The notes under the pieces: generated by a model
Seen by the model: the letters and a program-made list of their open reading frames with translations, nothing else
Databases searched by the model: none
What the model was told of the DNA's origin: nothing
Origin: Streptomyces sp. CNQ-509
Lineage (GTDB): Bacteria > Actinomycetota > Actinomycetes > Streptomycetales > Streptomycetaceae
Direction of reading: 5' to 3'
Length of the DNA: 64,000 bases
Assembly: GCF_001011035.1 (NCBI RefSeq)
Contig: NZ_CP011492.1
Location: forward strand, 6,627,447 to 6,691,446
Program-made: the position numbers and the translations under genes
Shown here: positions 33,697-40,875 of the stretch, piece by piece
How positions within the stretch are numbered: position 1 is the stretch's first letter
Layout of the letters: the number at the start of each line of letters is the position of its first letter

Positions 33697-33984
33697 TCAC
33701 CAGGGGAGCGGGCCGGCGGCCGAGAAGTAGCCGCCGGTGGGGCCGCCGGGTCCGGCGGTGGCCCTGCGCACGATGATCTCGGCGCCCTCGGCGACCGTCC
33801 GGCTTCCGGCGTGGCCGTTGAAGTCGGTCGCGGTCAGGCCGCGGTCGACGGCGTTGATCCGGAGGTGCGGGAGAGCACGGGCGTACTGCACGGTGACCAT
33901 GTTCAGCGCGGCCTTGGAGGAGCCGTACGACAGGGCAGGGAGCGACACGGGCCCGGACGAGGTGTGGGCGGGCGGGTCCCCGGC
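33697..33984 (-). pseudogene. Short-chain dehydrogenase, C-terminal remnant
   Basis: Only the C-terminal third of an SDR remains: ALSYGSSKAALNMVTVQYAR with the catalytic Tyr-x-x-x-Lys, then LRINAVDRGLTATDFNG (family usually NAVDPGYTATDFN, so two conserved positions have decayed), ending at 33697. The Rossmann half with the Gly motif is absent; recognisable sequence stops around 33950-33984, where the chitin-binding remnant of the opposite strand starts. It lies 20 bp upstream of the frameshifted FrnE gene in the same direction. Confidence 0.7.
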
Positions 33985-33998
33985 GACGGCCGGGACCC

Positions 33999-34139
33999 GG
34001 CACCTGGGCGGCCGGTACCTCCTACCGGGCCGGTGACACCGTCACGTACGGCGGCCGTGGCTACCGCTGCCTCCAGCCCCACCCGGCCCTGCCCGGCTGG
34101 GAGCCGCCGAACGTCACCGCGCTCTGGCAGCCCGTCTGA
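33999..34139 (+). pseudogene. Chitin-binding (CBM5/12) module remnant
   Basis: A 46-codon open frame with no start reads TWAAGTSYRAGDTVTYGGRG, then YRCLQPHPALPGWEP, then ALWQPV and a stop at 34137-34139. The spacing of Trp, YxxGDxVxYxGxxYxCLQ, GWxP and LWQ is that of the chitin-binding type-3 module usually found at the end of chitinases, proteases or LPMOs. The catalytic part is missing. A strong hairpin 30 bp downstream was probably the terminator of the lost gene. Confidence 0.7.
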
Positions 34140-34168
34140 CCCCGATCCAGGGCGGGCAGGCCGGAAAG

Positions 34169-34207
34169 CCGCCGCGCCCGGGGGAGCGATTCCCCCGGGC
34201 GCGGCGG
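34169..34207. terminator. Strong hairpin between CBM remnant and pssA
   Basis: A perfect 17-bp stem (34169-34185 with 34191-34207) and a 5-base loop. A second GC palindrome lies at 34232-34252. Either can terminate the psd-pssA transcript arriving from the right; the first also fits as the old terminator of the CBM gene. Confidence 0.7.
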
Positions 34208-34269
34208 TGCGGTCGTTCTCGTACGCTACGGGCGCCCGCGGCCCGCGGGCGCGCCCTGTGCGGCCCTGC

Positions 34270-35118
34270 TCAGCCCTGCGCGGCGGCGCGCGCCTCGCGG
34301 CGGCCGACGCGGAAGGTGTTCACCCGGCGGGCGGTGGCGAACAGCGGGATGGTCGCGGCCGTCACGATCTGCAGCGCGCAACCGGTCTGGAGGAGCAACT
34401 GCCCGTTCGGCGCGTCGAACGCCCACGCGCCCAGGCAGGTCATGCTGATGAAGATCCACACGAGCGTGGCCACCGCGAGCCGGCCGCGCGGCTTGGGGTA
34501 CTCCACGCGGCTCACCATCAGCCAGGCCACCCCGACGATCGCCAGCAGCGTCGGCACGAACGGCAGCTCCAGCAGCACCACCGAGATCACCGTCAGTGCC
34601 CCGAAGGGGCTCGGCATGCCCTGGAAGACGCCGTCCCGCACGGTGACGCAGGAGAACCGGGCAAGCCGCAGCACCACCGCCAGCACCACCGCGACCGCGG
34701 CCACCGTGGAGACCCGCTGGTGCGCGTCGTCGGCGACCATGCCGTAGACCAGCACGAAGTACGCGGGCGCCAGCCCGAAGCTGATCAGGTCGGAGAGGTT
34801 GTCCAGCTCCGCGCCCATCGCCGAGCTGCGCAGCTTGCGTGCCACCAGGCCGTCGAAGAGGTCGAAGACCGAGGCGAGCAGCATGAGGATCACGGCGGTG
34901 GCGGCGCTGTGCCGGGCGATGCCGCCGGCGTCCTCGCCCGCCAGGTGCGGGACCAGCACACCGGTGGTGGTGAAGTAGACGGCGAGGAAGCCGCAGGTCG
35001 CGTTGGCCAGGGTGAGGGTGTCGGCGATCGACAGCCGCGTGGACAGCGGCATGTCGTCGTCGTCCTCGTCGACCTCGGGGACCCAGCCGGCCTTCGTCTC
35101 CGGATCAATCACGGTCAA
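34270..35118 (-). CDS. pssA: CDP-diacylglycerol-serine O-phosphatidyltransferase
   Basis: Integral membrane enzyme joining CDP-diacylglycerol and serine to make phosphatidylserine. The CDP-alcohol phosphotransferase signature is complete: DGLVARKLRSSAMGAELDNLSD (D-G-x2-A-R-x8-G-x3-D-x3-D), starting near residue 86. About six to eight hydrophobic segments, 282 residues. The start is within the end of psd: TTG at 35118 or GTG at 35112 are possible, and both overlap the psd stop, implying translational coupling. Its product is the substrate of the Psd enzyme encoded just upstream. Confidence 0.92.
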   Translation of the reverse strand: MTVIDPETKAGWVPEVDEDDDDMPLSTRLSIADTLTLANATCGFLAVYFTTTGVLVPHLAGEDAGGIARHSAATAVILMLLASVFDLFDGLVARKLRSSAMGAELDNLSDLISFGLAPAYFVLVYGMVADDAHQRVSTVAAVAVVLAVVLRLARFSCVTVRDGVFQGMPSPFGALTVISVVLLELPFVPTLLAIVGVAWLMVSRVEYPKPRGRLAVATLVWIFISMTCLGAWAFDAPNGQLLLQTGCALQIVTAATIPLFATARRVNTFRVGRREARAAAQG

Positions 35119-35758
35119 GGCGCGTCACCCCCGCCGTGGTGGCCTGGCCGACGTCCACGCCGGGGGCGATGCCCTGCGGCAGGTACACGTCGACGCGGGA
35201 GCCGAAGCGGATCAGCCCGACCCGCTCGCCCTGCTCGACCTTGGTGCCGCCGGTCACGTACGGCACGATGCGGCGGGCGACCGCGCCGGCGATCTGGACC
35301 ATCTCGACGTCGCCGAGCTCGGTGTCCAGGTGCCACACGACACGCTCGTTGTTCTCGCTCTCCTTGTTGAACGCCGGGACGTAGCCGCCCGGGACGTGCT
35401 CCACGGAGCGGACGGTGCCGGCCAGCGGCGCGCGGTTCACGTGCACGTTCAGCGGGCTCATGAAGATCGCGACCCGGGTGCGGCCGTCGGGCCACGGCAT
35501 GATGCTCTGCACCACGCCGTCCGCGGGGGAGATGACCCGGCCCTCGGCGATCTCGCGGTCGGGGTCGCGGAAGAACCACAGCATGCCCGCCGCCAGCGCG
35601 GCGGGGGGCACGGCGGCCAGCCGGTCGGGCCAGCGGCCGCTGCGGCGGGCGCGGACGGCGGTGACGGCGGCGGTGGCCAAGGTCGGCAGGAGCCACGGCG
35701 ATGCGCCGCGCGCCAGGCGGATCCGGCGGCGCGGAACGTTATCTGGGCTGTGGGGCAT
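35105..35758 (-). CDS. psd: Phosphatidylserine decarboxylase (short, pyruvoyl type)
   Basis: Converts phosphatidylserine to phosphatidylethanolamine at the membrane. The 217-residue form matches the short actinobacterial/archaeal type. After a hydrophobic N-terminal segment (LAAVPPAALAAGMLWFF) come VISPADGVVQSI, IFMSPLNVHVNRAP and the autocleavage site LIRFGSRVDVYLP: cleavage between Gly186 and Ser187 gives the pyruvoyl group. The 3' end overlaps the pssA start. The 166-bp region upstream (35759-35924) should hold the promoter; no clear boxes were found. Confidence 0.92.
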   Translation of the reverse strand: MPHSPDNVPRRRIRLARGASPWLLPTLATAAVTAVRARRSGRWPDRLAAVPPAALAAGMLWFFRDPDREIAEGRVISPADGVVQSIMPWPDGRTRVAIFMSPLNVHVNRAPLAGTVRSVEHVPGGYVPAFNKESENNERVVWHLDTELGDVEMVQIAGAVARRIVPYVTGGTKVEQGERVGLIRFGSRVDVYLPQGIAPGVDVGQATTAGVTRLDRD

Positions 35759-35924
35759 GTTTGACCTTCGTAGCGGGAGGGGGCCGCGGTGATGGGGGAC
35801 GGCGGCTTGTCGGGGATGCTATCGGTTGGCACCGGCAACTCGGCAAGCCGAAGCGAGCTTTCGCCCGCGGGGGCCCGTGACCGGCTGCCACGTCATCCCT
35901 GCCGCCTGCCCCTGAAGCACTCCT

Positions 35925-37142
35925 TCAACCCTGGGACCCGTACTCCTCGAGCAGTCGCCGTCCAATGATCATTTTCTGGATCTCGGCGGTGCCTTCGCCA
36001 ATGAGAAGCATCGGCGCCTCCCGGTAGAGGCGCTCGATCTCGTACTCCTTGGAGAAGCCGTAGCCGCCGTGGATGCGGAACGCGTCTTCCACGACTTCCT
36101 TGCAGTACTCGGAAGCGAGATATTTGGCCATTCCCGCCTCTAGGTCGTTACGTTCTCCGGTGTCCTTTTTGCGTGCCGCTCGCACCATCATCGCATGCGC
36201 CGCCTCGACCTTGGTGGCCATCTCGGCCAGTTTGAACTGGATCGCCTGGTGGCGGGCGATCTGCCGGCCGAAGGCGTGCCGCTGCTGTGCGTAGCCGACG
36301 CCGAGCTCGAAGGCGCGCTGCGCGACGCCGCAGCCGCGCGCCGCGACGTTCACGCGGCCCACCTCCACCCCGTCCATCATCTGGTAGAAGCCCCGGCCCG
36401 CCCCCTCGGGGCCGCCGAGCACCCGGTCGGCGGGGACGCGCAGCCCGTCCATGATCAGCTCGGTGGTGTCGACGCCCTTGTAGCCCATCTTGTCGATCTT
36501 GCCGGGGATGGTCAGCCCCGGCTTCACGGTGCCGAAGCCCGGCTCCTTCTCCACCAGGAACGTCGTCATCGACCGGTGCGCGGGGGCCTCGGGACCCAGC
36601 CCCTCGTCCGTCCGGCAGAGGACCGCGACCAGCGACGACGTGCCGCCGTTGGTGAGCCACATCTTCTGGCCGGTGAGCAGGTAGTCGCCGCTCTCCCCGT
36701 CCCGTACGCCCTTGGACTTGATCGCCGCGACGTCGGAGCCGAGCCCGGGCTCCGACATCGAGAACGCGCCGCGCACCTCACCGGCCGCCATCAGCGGCAG
36801 GAAGTGCTCCCGCTGCTCCCGGGTGCCGTGCTGCTTGATCATGTAGGCCACGATGAAGTGCGTGTTGATGATCCCCGACACGCTCATCCAGCCGCGGGCG
36901 ATCTCCTCCACGCACAGCGCGTAGGTGAGGAGCGACTCGCCGAGACCGCCGTACTCCTCCGGGATCATGAGGCCGAAAATGCCCAGTTCCTTCAGGCCCT
37001 CGACGATCTGCGCGGGATACTCGTCGCGGTGCTCCAGGCCGGTGGCCACCGGCAGGATCTCCTTGTCGACGAAGCCGCGGACCGTGGCGACGATCTCGCG
37101 CTGGACCTCCGTCAGTCCCTCCGTCTGCGCCAGCCGTCCCAT
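35925..37142 (-). CDS. Acyl-CoA dehydrogenase, likely (2S)-methylsuccinyl-CoA dehydrogenase
   Basis: FAD enzyme proposed to oxidise methylsuccinyl-CoA to mesaconyl-CoA in the ethylmalonyl-CoA pathway. The ATG at 37142 overlaps the preceding stop by one base. Family motifs are FGLMIPEEYGGLGESLL, AFSMSEPGLGSDVAAIKSKG, QKMWLTNGG, QIARHQAIQFKLAEMATKVE and RIHGGYGFSKEYEIERLYRE, with the catalytic base Glu expected in LIGEGTAEIQK. It has 405 residues, shorter than proteobacterial Mcd (about 550) but as expected for actinobacteria. It is the last gene of the ccr-ecm-mcl-mch series, which is the basis for the substrate assignment. Confidence 0.82.
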   Translation of the reverse strand: MGRLAQTEGLTEVQREIVATVRGFVDKEILPVATGLEHRDEYPAQIVEGLKELGIFGLMIPEEYGGLGESLLTYALCVEEIARGWMSVSGIINTHFIVAYMIKQHGTREQREHFLPLMAAGEVRGAFSMSEPGLGSDVAAIKSKGVRDGESGDYLLTGQKMWLTNGGTSSLVAVLCRTDEGLGPEAPAHRSMTTFLVEKEPGFGTVKPGLTIPGKIDKMGYKGVDTTELIMDGLRVPADRVLGGPEGAGRGFYQMMDGVEVGRVNVAARGCGVAQRAFELGVGYAQQRHAFGRQIARHQAIQFKLAEMATKVEAAHAMMVRAARKKDTGERNDLEAGMAKYLASEYCKEVVEDAFRIHGGYGFSKEYEIERLYREAPMLLIGEGTAEIQKMIIGRRLLEEYGSQG

Positions 37143-37660
37143 CACCGCTCCCCGCCGCGCCCGGCCGGCTCCGGACGGCCCGGCTGCTCGCCGCCGCGCT
37201 CCCGGACGTACGCCTCCGTGGGCACCATCACCTTGCGCCGGAAGACGCAGACCAGGGTGCCGTCCTGTTTGTGGCCGCGGGTCTCGACCTGCACGATGCC
37301 GCGGTCGTCCTTCGACTTCGACGGCCACTTGTCCAGCACGGTCGTCTCGCCGTAGACCGTGTCCCCGTGGAAGGTGGGCGCCACGTGCTTCAGCGACTCG
37401 ACCTCCAGGTTGGCGATCGCCTTGCCGGAGACGTCCGGCACGGACATGCCGAGCAGCAGTGAGTACACGTAGTTGCCGACGACGACGTTGCGGCCGAAGT
37501 CGGTGGCCTCGCCCGCGTAGTGCGCGTCGAGGTGCAGCGGGTGGTGGTTCATGGTCAGCAGGCAGAAGAGGTGGTCGTCGTACTCGGTGACGGTCTTGCC
37601 CGGCCAGTGCTTGTACACCGCGCCCGGCTCGAACTCCTCGTAGGTGCGTCCGAACTGCAT
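37142..37660 (-). CDS. MaoC-family dehydratase, likely mesaconyl-CoA hydratase
   Basis: Hot-dog-fold hydratase expected to add water to mesaconyl-CoA, giving beta-methylmalyl-CoA. The 172-residue protein opens MQFGRTYEEFEPGAVYKHWPG and has the MaoC active-site segment MNHHPLHLDAHYA, VVVGNYVYSLLLGMSV and FHGDTVYGETTVLDKWPS. Its start is 1 bp after the preceding lyase stop and its own stop overlaps the acyl-CoA dehydrogenase start (TGATG), so the three are tightly coupled. The pathway assignment comes from those neighbours. Confidence 0.82.
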   Translation of the reverse strand: MQFGRTYEEFEPGAVYKHWPGKTVTEYDDHLFCLLTMNHHPLHLDAHYAGEATDFGRNVVVGNYVYSLLLGMSVPDVSGKAIANLEVESLKHVAPTFHGDTVYGETTVLDKWPSKSKDDRGIVQVETRGHKQDGTLVCVFRRKVMVPTEAYVRERGGEQPGRPEPAGRGGER

Positions 37661-37661
37661 G

Positions 37662-38636
37662 TCAGCCCTCCGGCGGGGTGAAGGCGGTGGTGCGGGTCAT
37701 GCCGGCGGCGCGGCCCTTGCCCGAGATGACGAGGGCCATCTTGCGGCTCGCCTCGTCGATCATCTCGTCGCCGAGCATCGCGGAGCCCTTCCTGCCGCCC
37801 TCGTCCGACGTGTGGTACTCGTACGCGTCGAGGATCAGCTCGGCGTGGTCGTAGTCCTCCTGGGACGGCGAGAAGACCTCGTTGGCGGCCTCGACCTGGC
37901 CCGGGTGCAGCACCCACTTGCCGTCGAAGCCGAGCGCGGCGGCGCGTCCCGCGACCTCGCGGAAGCCGTCGACGTCGCGGATCTGGAGGTACGGGCCGTC
38001 GATGGCCTGGAGGTCGTGGCTGCGGGCGGCCATGAGGATGCGCATGAGGATGTAGTGGTAGGCGTCGGCCGGGTAGCCGGGCGGCTGCCGGCCGACGACC
38101 AGGGACTTCATGTTGATCGACGCCATGAAGTCGGCGGGCCCGAAGACGATGGTCTCCAGCCGGGGCGAGGCGGCGGCGATGGCGTCGACGTTCACCAGCC
38201 CCCTGGCGTTCTCGATCTGCGCCTCGATGCCGATGCGGCCGACCTCGAAGCCCATCGTCTTCTCGATCTGGGTGAGCAGCAGGTCGAGCGCGGTGATCTG
38301 CTCGGCGTCCTGGACCTTCGGCAGCATGAGGCAGTCCAGGTTCGGCCCGGCGCCCTCGACGACGGTGATGACGTCGCGGTACGTCCAGTGCGTGGTCCAG
38401 TCGTTGACCCGCACCACCCGCGTCTTGCCGCTCCAGTCGCCCTCGTTGAGGAACGTCACGATGGTGTGCCGCGCGTCGGGCTTCGCGAGCGGCGCGCAGG
38501 CGTCCTCCAGGTCCAGGAACACCTGGTCGACGGGGAGCCCCTGGGCCTTCTCCAGGAACCGGGGGCTGGACCCCGGAACGGCGAGGCAGGAACGCCGCGG
38601 CCGCAGCCGGTCGGACGGGGTGGGGGCGGGGCTCAT
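37662..38636 (-). CDS. HpcH/HpaI-CitE-family lyase, likely malyl/beta-methylmalyl-CoA lyase
   Basis: TIM-barrel lyase expected to split beta-methylmalyl-CoA into glyoxylate and propionyl-CoA. The ATG at 38636 follows GGAGGTCCCC. CitE-family features are SCLAVPGSSPRFLEKAQGL, DQVFLDLEDACAP (metal Asp/Glu), MLPKVQDAEQI, IGIEAQIENARGLVN (metal Glu), IVFGPADFMAS and GKWVLHPGQVEAANEVF. The length is 324 residues. It has a duplicate start region: the 69 bp around its Shine-Dalgarno and ATG also occur 221 bp upstream, so a 74-codon ORF sits between the mutase and this gene. Confidence 0.85.
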   Translation of the reverse strand: MSPAPTPSDRLRPRRSCLAVPGSSPRFLEKAQGLPVDQVFLDLEDACAPLAKPDARHTIVTFLNEGDWSGKTRVVRVNDWTTHWTYRDVITVVEGAGPNLDCLMLPKVQDAEQITALDLLLTQIEKTMGFEVGRIGIEAQIENARGLVNVDAIAAASPRLETIVFGPADFMASINMKSLVVGRQPPGYPADAYHYILMRILMAARSHDLQAIDGPYLQIRDVDGFREVAGRAAALGFDGKWVLHPGQVEAANEVFSPSQEDYDHAELILDAYEYHTSDEGGRKGSAMLGDEMIDEASRKMALVISGKGRAAGMTRTTAFTPPEG

Positions 38637-38910
38637 GCGGGGACCTCCTGGTCCGGCTTGTTCGCCAGTCGGATCTCGTCGACGATACGAAAGCCCGCTG
38701 CGCGGGGCGCGTACGGTTGTGCTGCCGGTGCGCAGGTGTCCTCCGGGCCCCGGCAAACCAGGTCCGCCGTCCGTTCCCGGGCCCTTCCCCTCAGCCCGTG
38801 GCCTGGCTTCGGTGCGACGGCGCGGGGGTGCCGTCGCCGCCTGGGGGCGGGGCTCATGCGGGGACCTCCTGGTCCAGCTTGTTCGCCAGTCTGATCTCGT
38901 CGACGATACG
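38621..38910. repeat. Duplicated 69-bp segment (mutase end, RBS, lyase start)
   Basis: Copy B is 38621-38689 and copy A is 38842-38910; they differ at 2 of 69 positions by eye and are offset by 221 bp. Each spans the mutase C-terminal codons, the Shine-Dalgarno and the lyase ATG. The 152 bp between the copies is single-copy in this window. Confidence 0.9.
38633..38857 (-). CDS. Chimeric 74-codon ORF created by local duplication
   Basis: The ORF begins with MSPAP, the same first residues as the lyase, behind an identical GGAGGT, and ends with RIVDEIRLANKPDQEVPA, which is the mutase C terminus with one change. Its ATG overlaps the mutase stop (ATGA) and its own stop overlaps the lyase ATG (ATGA). 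The middle, about 50 residues, has no recognisable origin. Whether a stable peptide is made is unknown; the open frame may only keep ribosomes moving from mutase to lyase. Confidence 0.5.
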   Translation of the reverse strand: MSPAPRRRRHPRAVAPKPGHGLRGRARERTADLVCRGPEDTCAPAAQPYAPRAAGFRIVDEIRLANKPDQEVPA

Positions 38911-40875
38911 GCCGATGATCTGCGTGATTCCGAAGTCCTTCGGGGTGAACACGGCCGCCACCCCCGCGGCGCGCAGCGCCTCGGCGTCCGCGGCCGGGAT
39001 GATGCCGCCGACGACCACGGGCACGTCGCCCGCGCCCGCCCGGCGCAGCAGGTCCAGGACGTCGGGGACGAGTTCCGCGTGCGAGCCGGAGAGGATGGAC
39101 AGGCCGACGCAGTGCACGTCCTCGGCGACCGCGGCGGCCGCGATCTGCTCCGGCGTCAGCCGGATGCCCTGGTAGACGACCTCGAAGCCGGCGTCCCTGG
39201 CGCGTACGGCGATCTGCTCGGCGCCGTTGCTGTGCCCGTCGAGACCCGGCTTGCCGACCAGCAGCCGCAGCCGGCCGCTGCCCAGTTCCGCGGCGGTGGC
39301 CGCGGCCCGGTACCGTACGGCGGTGAGCGCGGCCTCGCCGCCCGTCTCCGCCGCCGGGACGGCGACCGGCGCGCCGCCGACGCCCGTGGGGGCGCGGAAC
39401 TCGCCGAAGACGTCGCGCAGCGCCCAGGCCCACTCGCCGGTGGTGGCGCCGGCGCGGGCGCACTCCAGGGAGGCGGGCATCAGGTTGGCCGTACCCGCCG
39501 CGGCGGCCTTCAGCGCCGTCAGCGCGCGCTGCACGCGCGGCTCGTCGCGGGAGAGCCGCCACTCGTGCATCGCGGCGACGACCCGCGCCTCCACGTCCGG
39601 GTCGACGGTCATGATCGCGGCGTCCAGGTCCGCGGTGAGCGGGCTGGGCTCGGTCTCCGTATGGCAGTTGACGCCGACGATCTTCTCCTCGCCCGACTCG
39701 ATCCGGGCCCGCCGCTCGGCGTGCGAGGCCACGAGCCGCGCCTTGAGATAGCCGGACTCCACCGCCGCGACGGCACCGCCCAGCCGCTCGATGTGCGCCA
39801 TCTCGGCGGTCGCGCCCTCGACCAGTCCGGCCACCCGCGCCTCCACCACGTGGCTGCCGTCGAAGAGGTCGGGGTGCTCCAGCAGGTCGCTCTCGTAGGC
39901 CAGCACCTGCTGGATGCGCAGGCTCCACTGCTGGTCCCACGGGCGCGGCAGGCCCAGCGCCTCGTTCCAGGCGGGCAACTGCACGGCGCGGGCGCGGGCG
40001 TCCTTCGACAGCGTCACGGCCAGCATCTCCAGCACGATGCGCTGGACGTTGTTCTCCGGCTGCGCCTCGGTCAGGCCGAGGGAGTTGACCTGCACGCCGT
40101 AGCGGAAGCGGCGCTGCCGGGGGTCCTCGATGCCGTAGCGCTCGCGGGTGAGGGTGTCCCAGATGCGGGTGAACGCCCGCATCTTGCACATCTCCTCGAC
40201 GAACCGGACCCCGGCGTTGACGAAGAAGGAGATCCGGCCGACGACGTCGCCCAGCTTCTCCGGAGGCACCTGGCCGGAGTCGCGGACCGCGTCCAGGACG
40301 GCGGTCGCGGTGGCCATCGCGTACGCGATCTCCTGCACGGGCGTCGCGCCCGCCTCCTGGAGGTGGTAGCTGCAGATGTTGATGGGGTTCCACTTCGGCA
40401 TCTTCCCGACGGTGTACGCGATGGTGTCGGTGGTCAGCCGCAGCGAGGGGCCGGGCGGGAAGACGTACGTGCCGCGGGAGAGGTACTCCTTGACGATGTC
40501 GTTCTGGGTGGTGCCCGCGAGCTTCGCGACGCCCGCCTCGTCCAGGCCCTGCTCCTCCGCGACCACCTGGTAGAGCGCCAGCAGCCACATCGCGGTGGCG
40601 TTGATGGTCATGGAGGTGTTCGTGCGCTCCAGCGGGATGCCCGCGAAGAGGCGGCGCATGTCGCCGAGGTGCGAGACGGGCACGCCGACGCGGCCGACCT
40701 CGCCGCGGGCCAGCACGTGGTCGGGGTCGTAGCCGGTCTGGGTCGGCAGGTCGAAGGCGACGGACAGGCCGGTCTGGCCCTTGGCGAGGTTGCGCCGGTA
40801 CAGCTCGTTGGACGCCTCGGCGGTGGAGTGGCCCGCGTAGGTGCGCATCAGCCAGGGCCGGTCCTTGGCCGCCAT
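38854..40875 (-). CDS. ecm: B12-dependent acyl-CoA mutase, likely ethylmalonyl-CoA mutase
   Basis: Adenosylcobalamin enzyme expected to rearrange ethylmalonyl-CoA to methylsuccinyl-CoA. The ATG at 40875 overlaps the ccr stop (TGATG). The 673-residue chain holds a mutase barrel (RPWLMRTYAGHSTAEASNELYR, then VAFDLPTQTGYDPDH and TTNTSM-like NTSMTINATAMWLLALY) and a C-terminal B12 domain (about 530-673) with the cofactor-ligand motif GKPGLDGHSNG (Asp-x-His-x-x-Gly), LSILSGSH and VVVGGIIP. A methylmalonyl- or isobutyryl-type mutase would look similar; adjacency to ccr makes ethylmalonyl-CoA the best substrate. Its last codons are duplicated downstream. Confidence 0.87.
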   Translation of the reverse strand: MAAKDRPWLMRTYAGHSTAEASNELYRRNLAKGQTGLSVAFDLPTQTGYDPDHVLARGEVGRVGVPVSHLGDMRRLFAGIPLERTNTSMTINATAMWLLALYQVVAEEQGLDEAGVAKLAGTTQNDIVKEYLSRGTYVFPPGPSLRLTTDTIAYTVGKMPKWNPINICSYHLQEAGATPVQEIAYAMATATAVLDAVRDSGQVPPEKLGDVVGRISFFVNAGVRFVEEMCKMRAFTRIWDTLTRERYGIEDPRQRRFRYGVQVNSLGLTEAQPENNVQRIVLEMLAVTLSKDARARAVQLPAWNEALGLPRPWDQQWSLRIQQVLAYESDLLEHPDLFDGSHVVEARVAGLVEGATAEMAHIERLGGAVAAVESGYLKARLVASHAERRARIESGEEKIVGVNCHTETEPSPLTADLDAAIMTVDPDVEARVVAAMHEWRLSRDEPRVQRALTALKAAAAGTANLMPASLECARAGATTGEWAWALRDVFGEFRAPTGVGGAPVAVPAAETGGEAALTAVRYRAAATAAELGSGRLRLLVGKPGLDGHSNGAEQIAVRARDAGFEVVYQGIRLTPEQIAAAAVAEDVHCVGLSILSGSHAELVPDVLDLLRRAGAGDVPVVVGGIIPAADAEALRAAGVAAVFTPKDFGITQIIGRIVDEIRLANKLDQEVPA

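Noticed and set aside
34232..34252. A 21-bp GC palindrome near the pssA stop as an operator
   Set aside because: Its place at the 3' end of the psd-pssA transcript and its GC-only composition fit a terminator element better.
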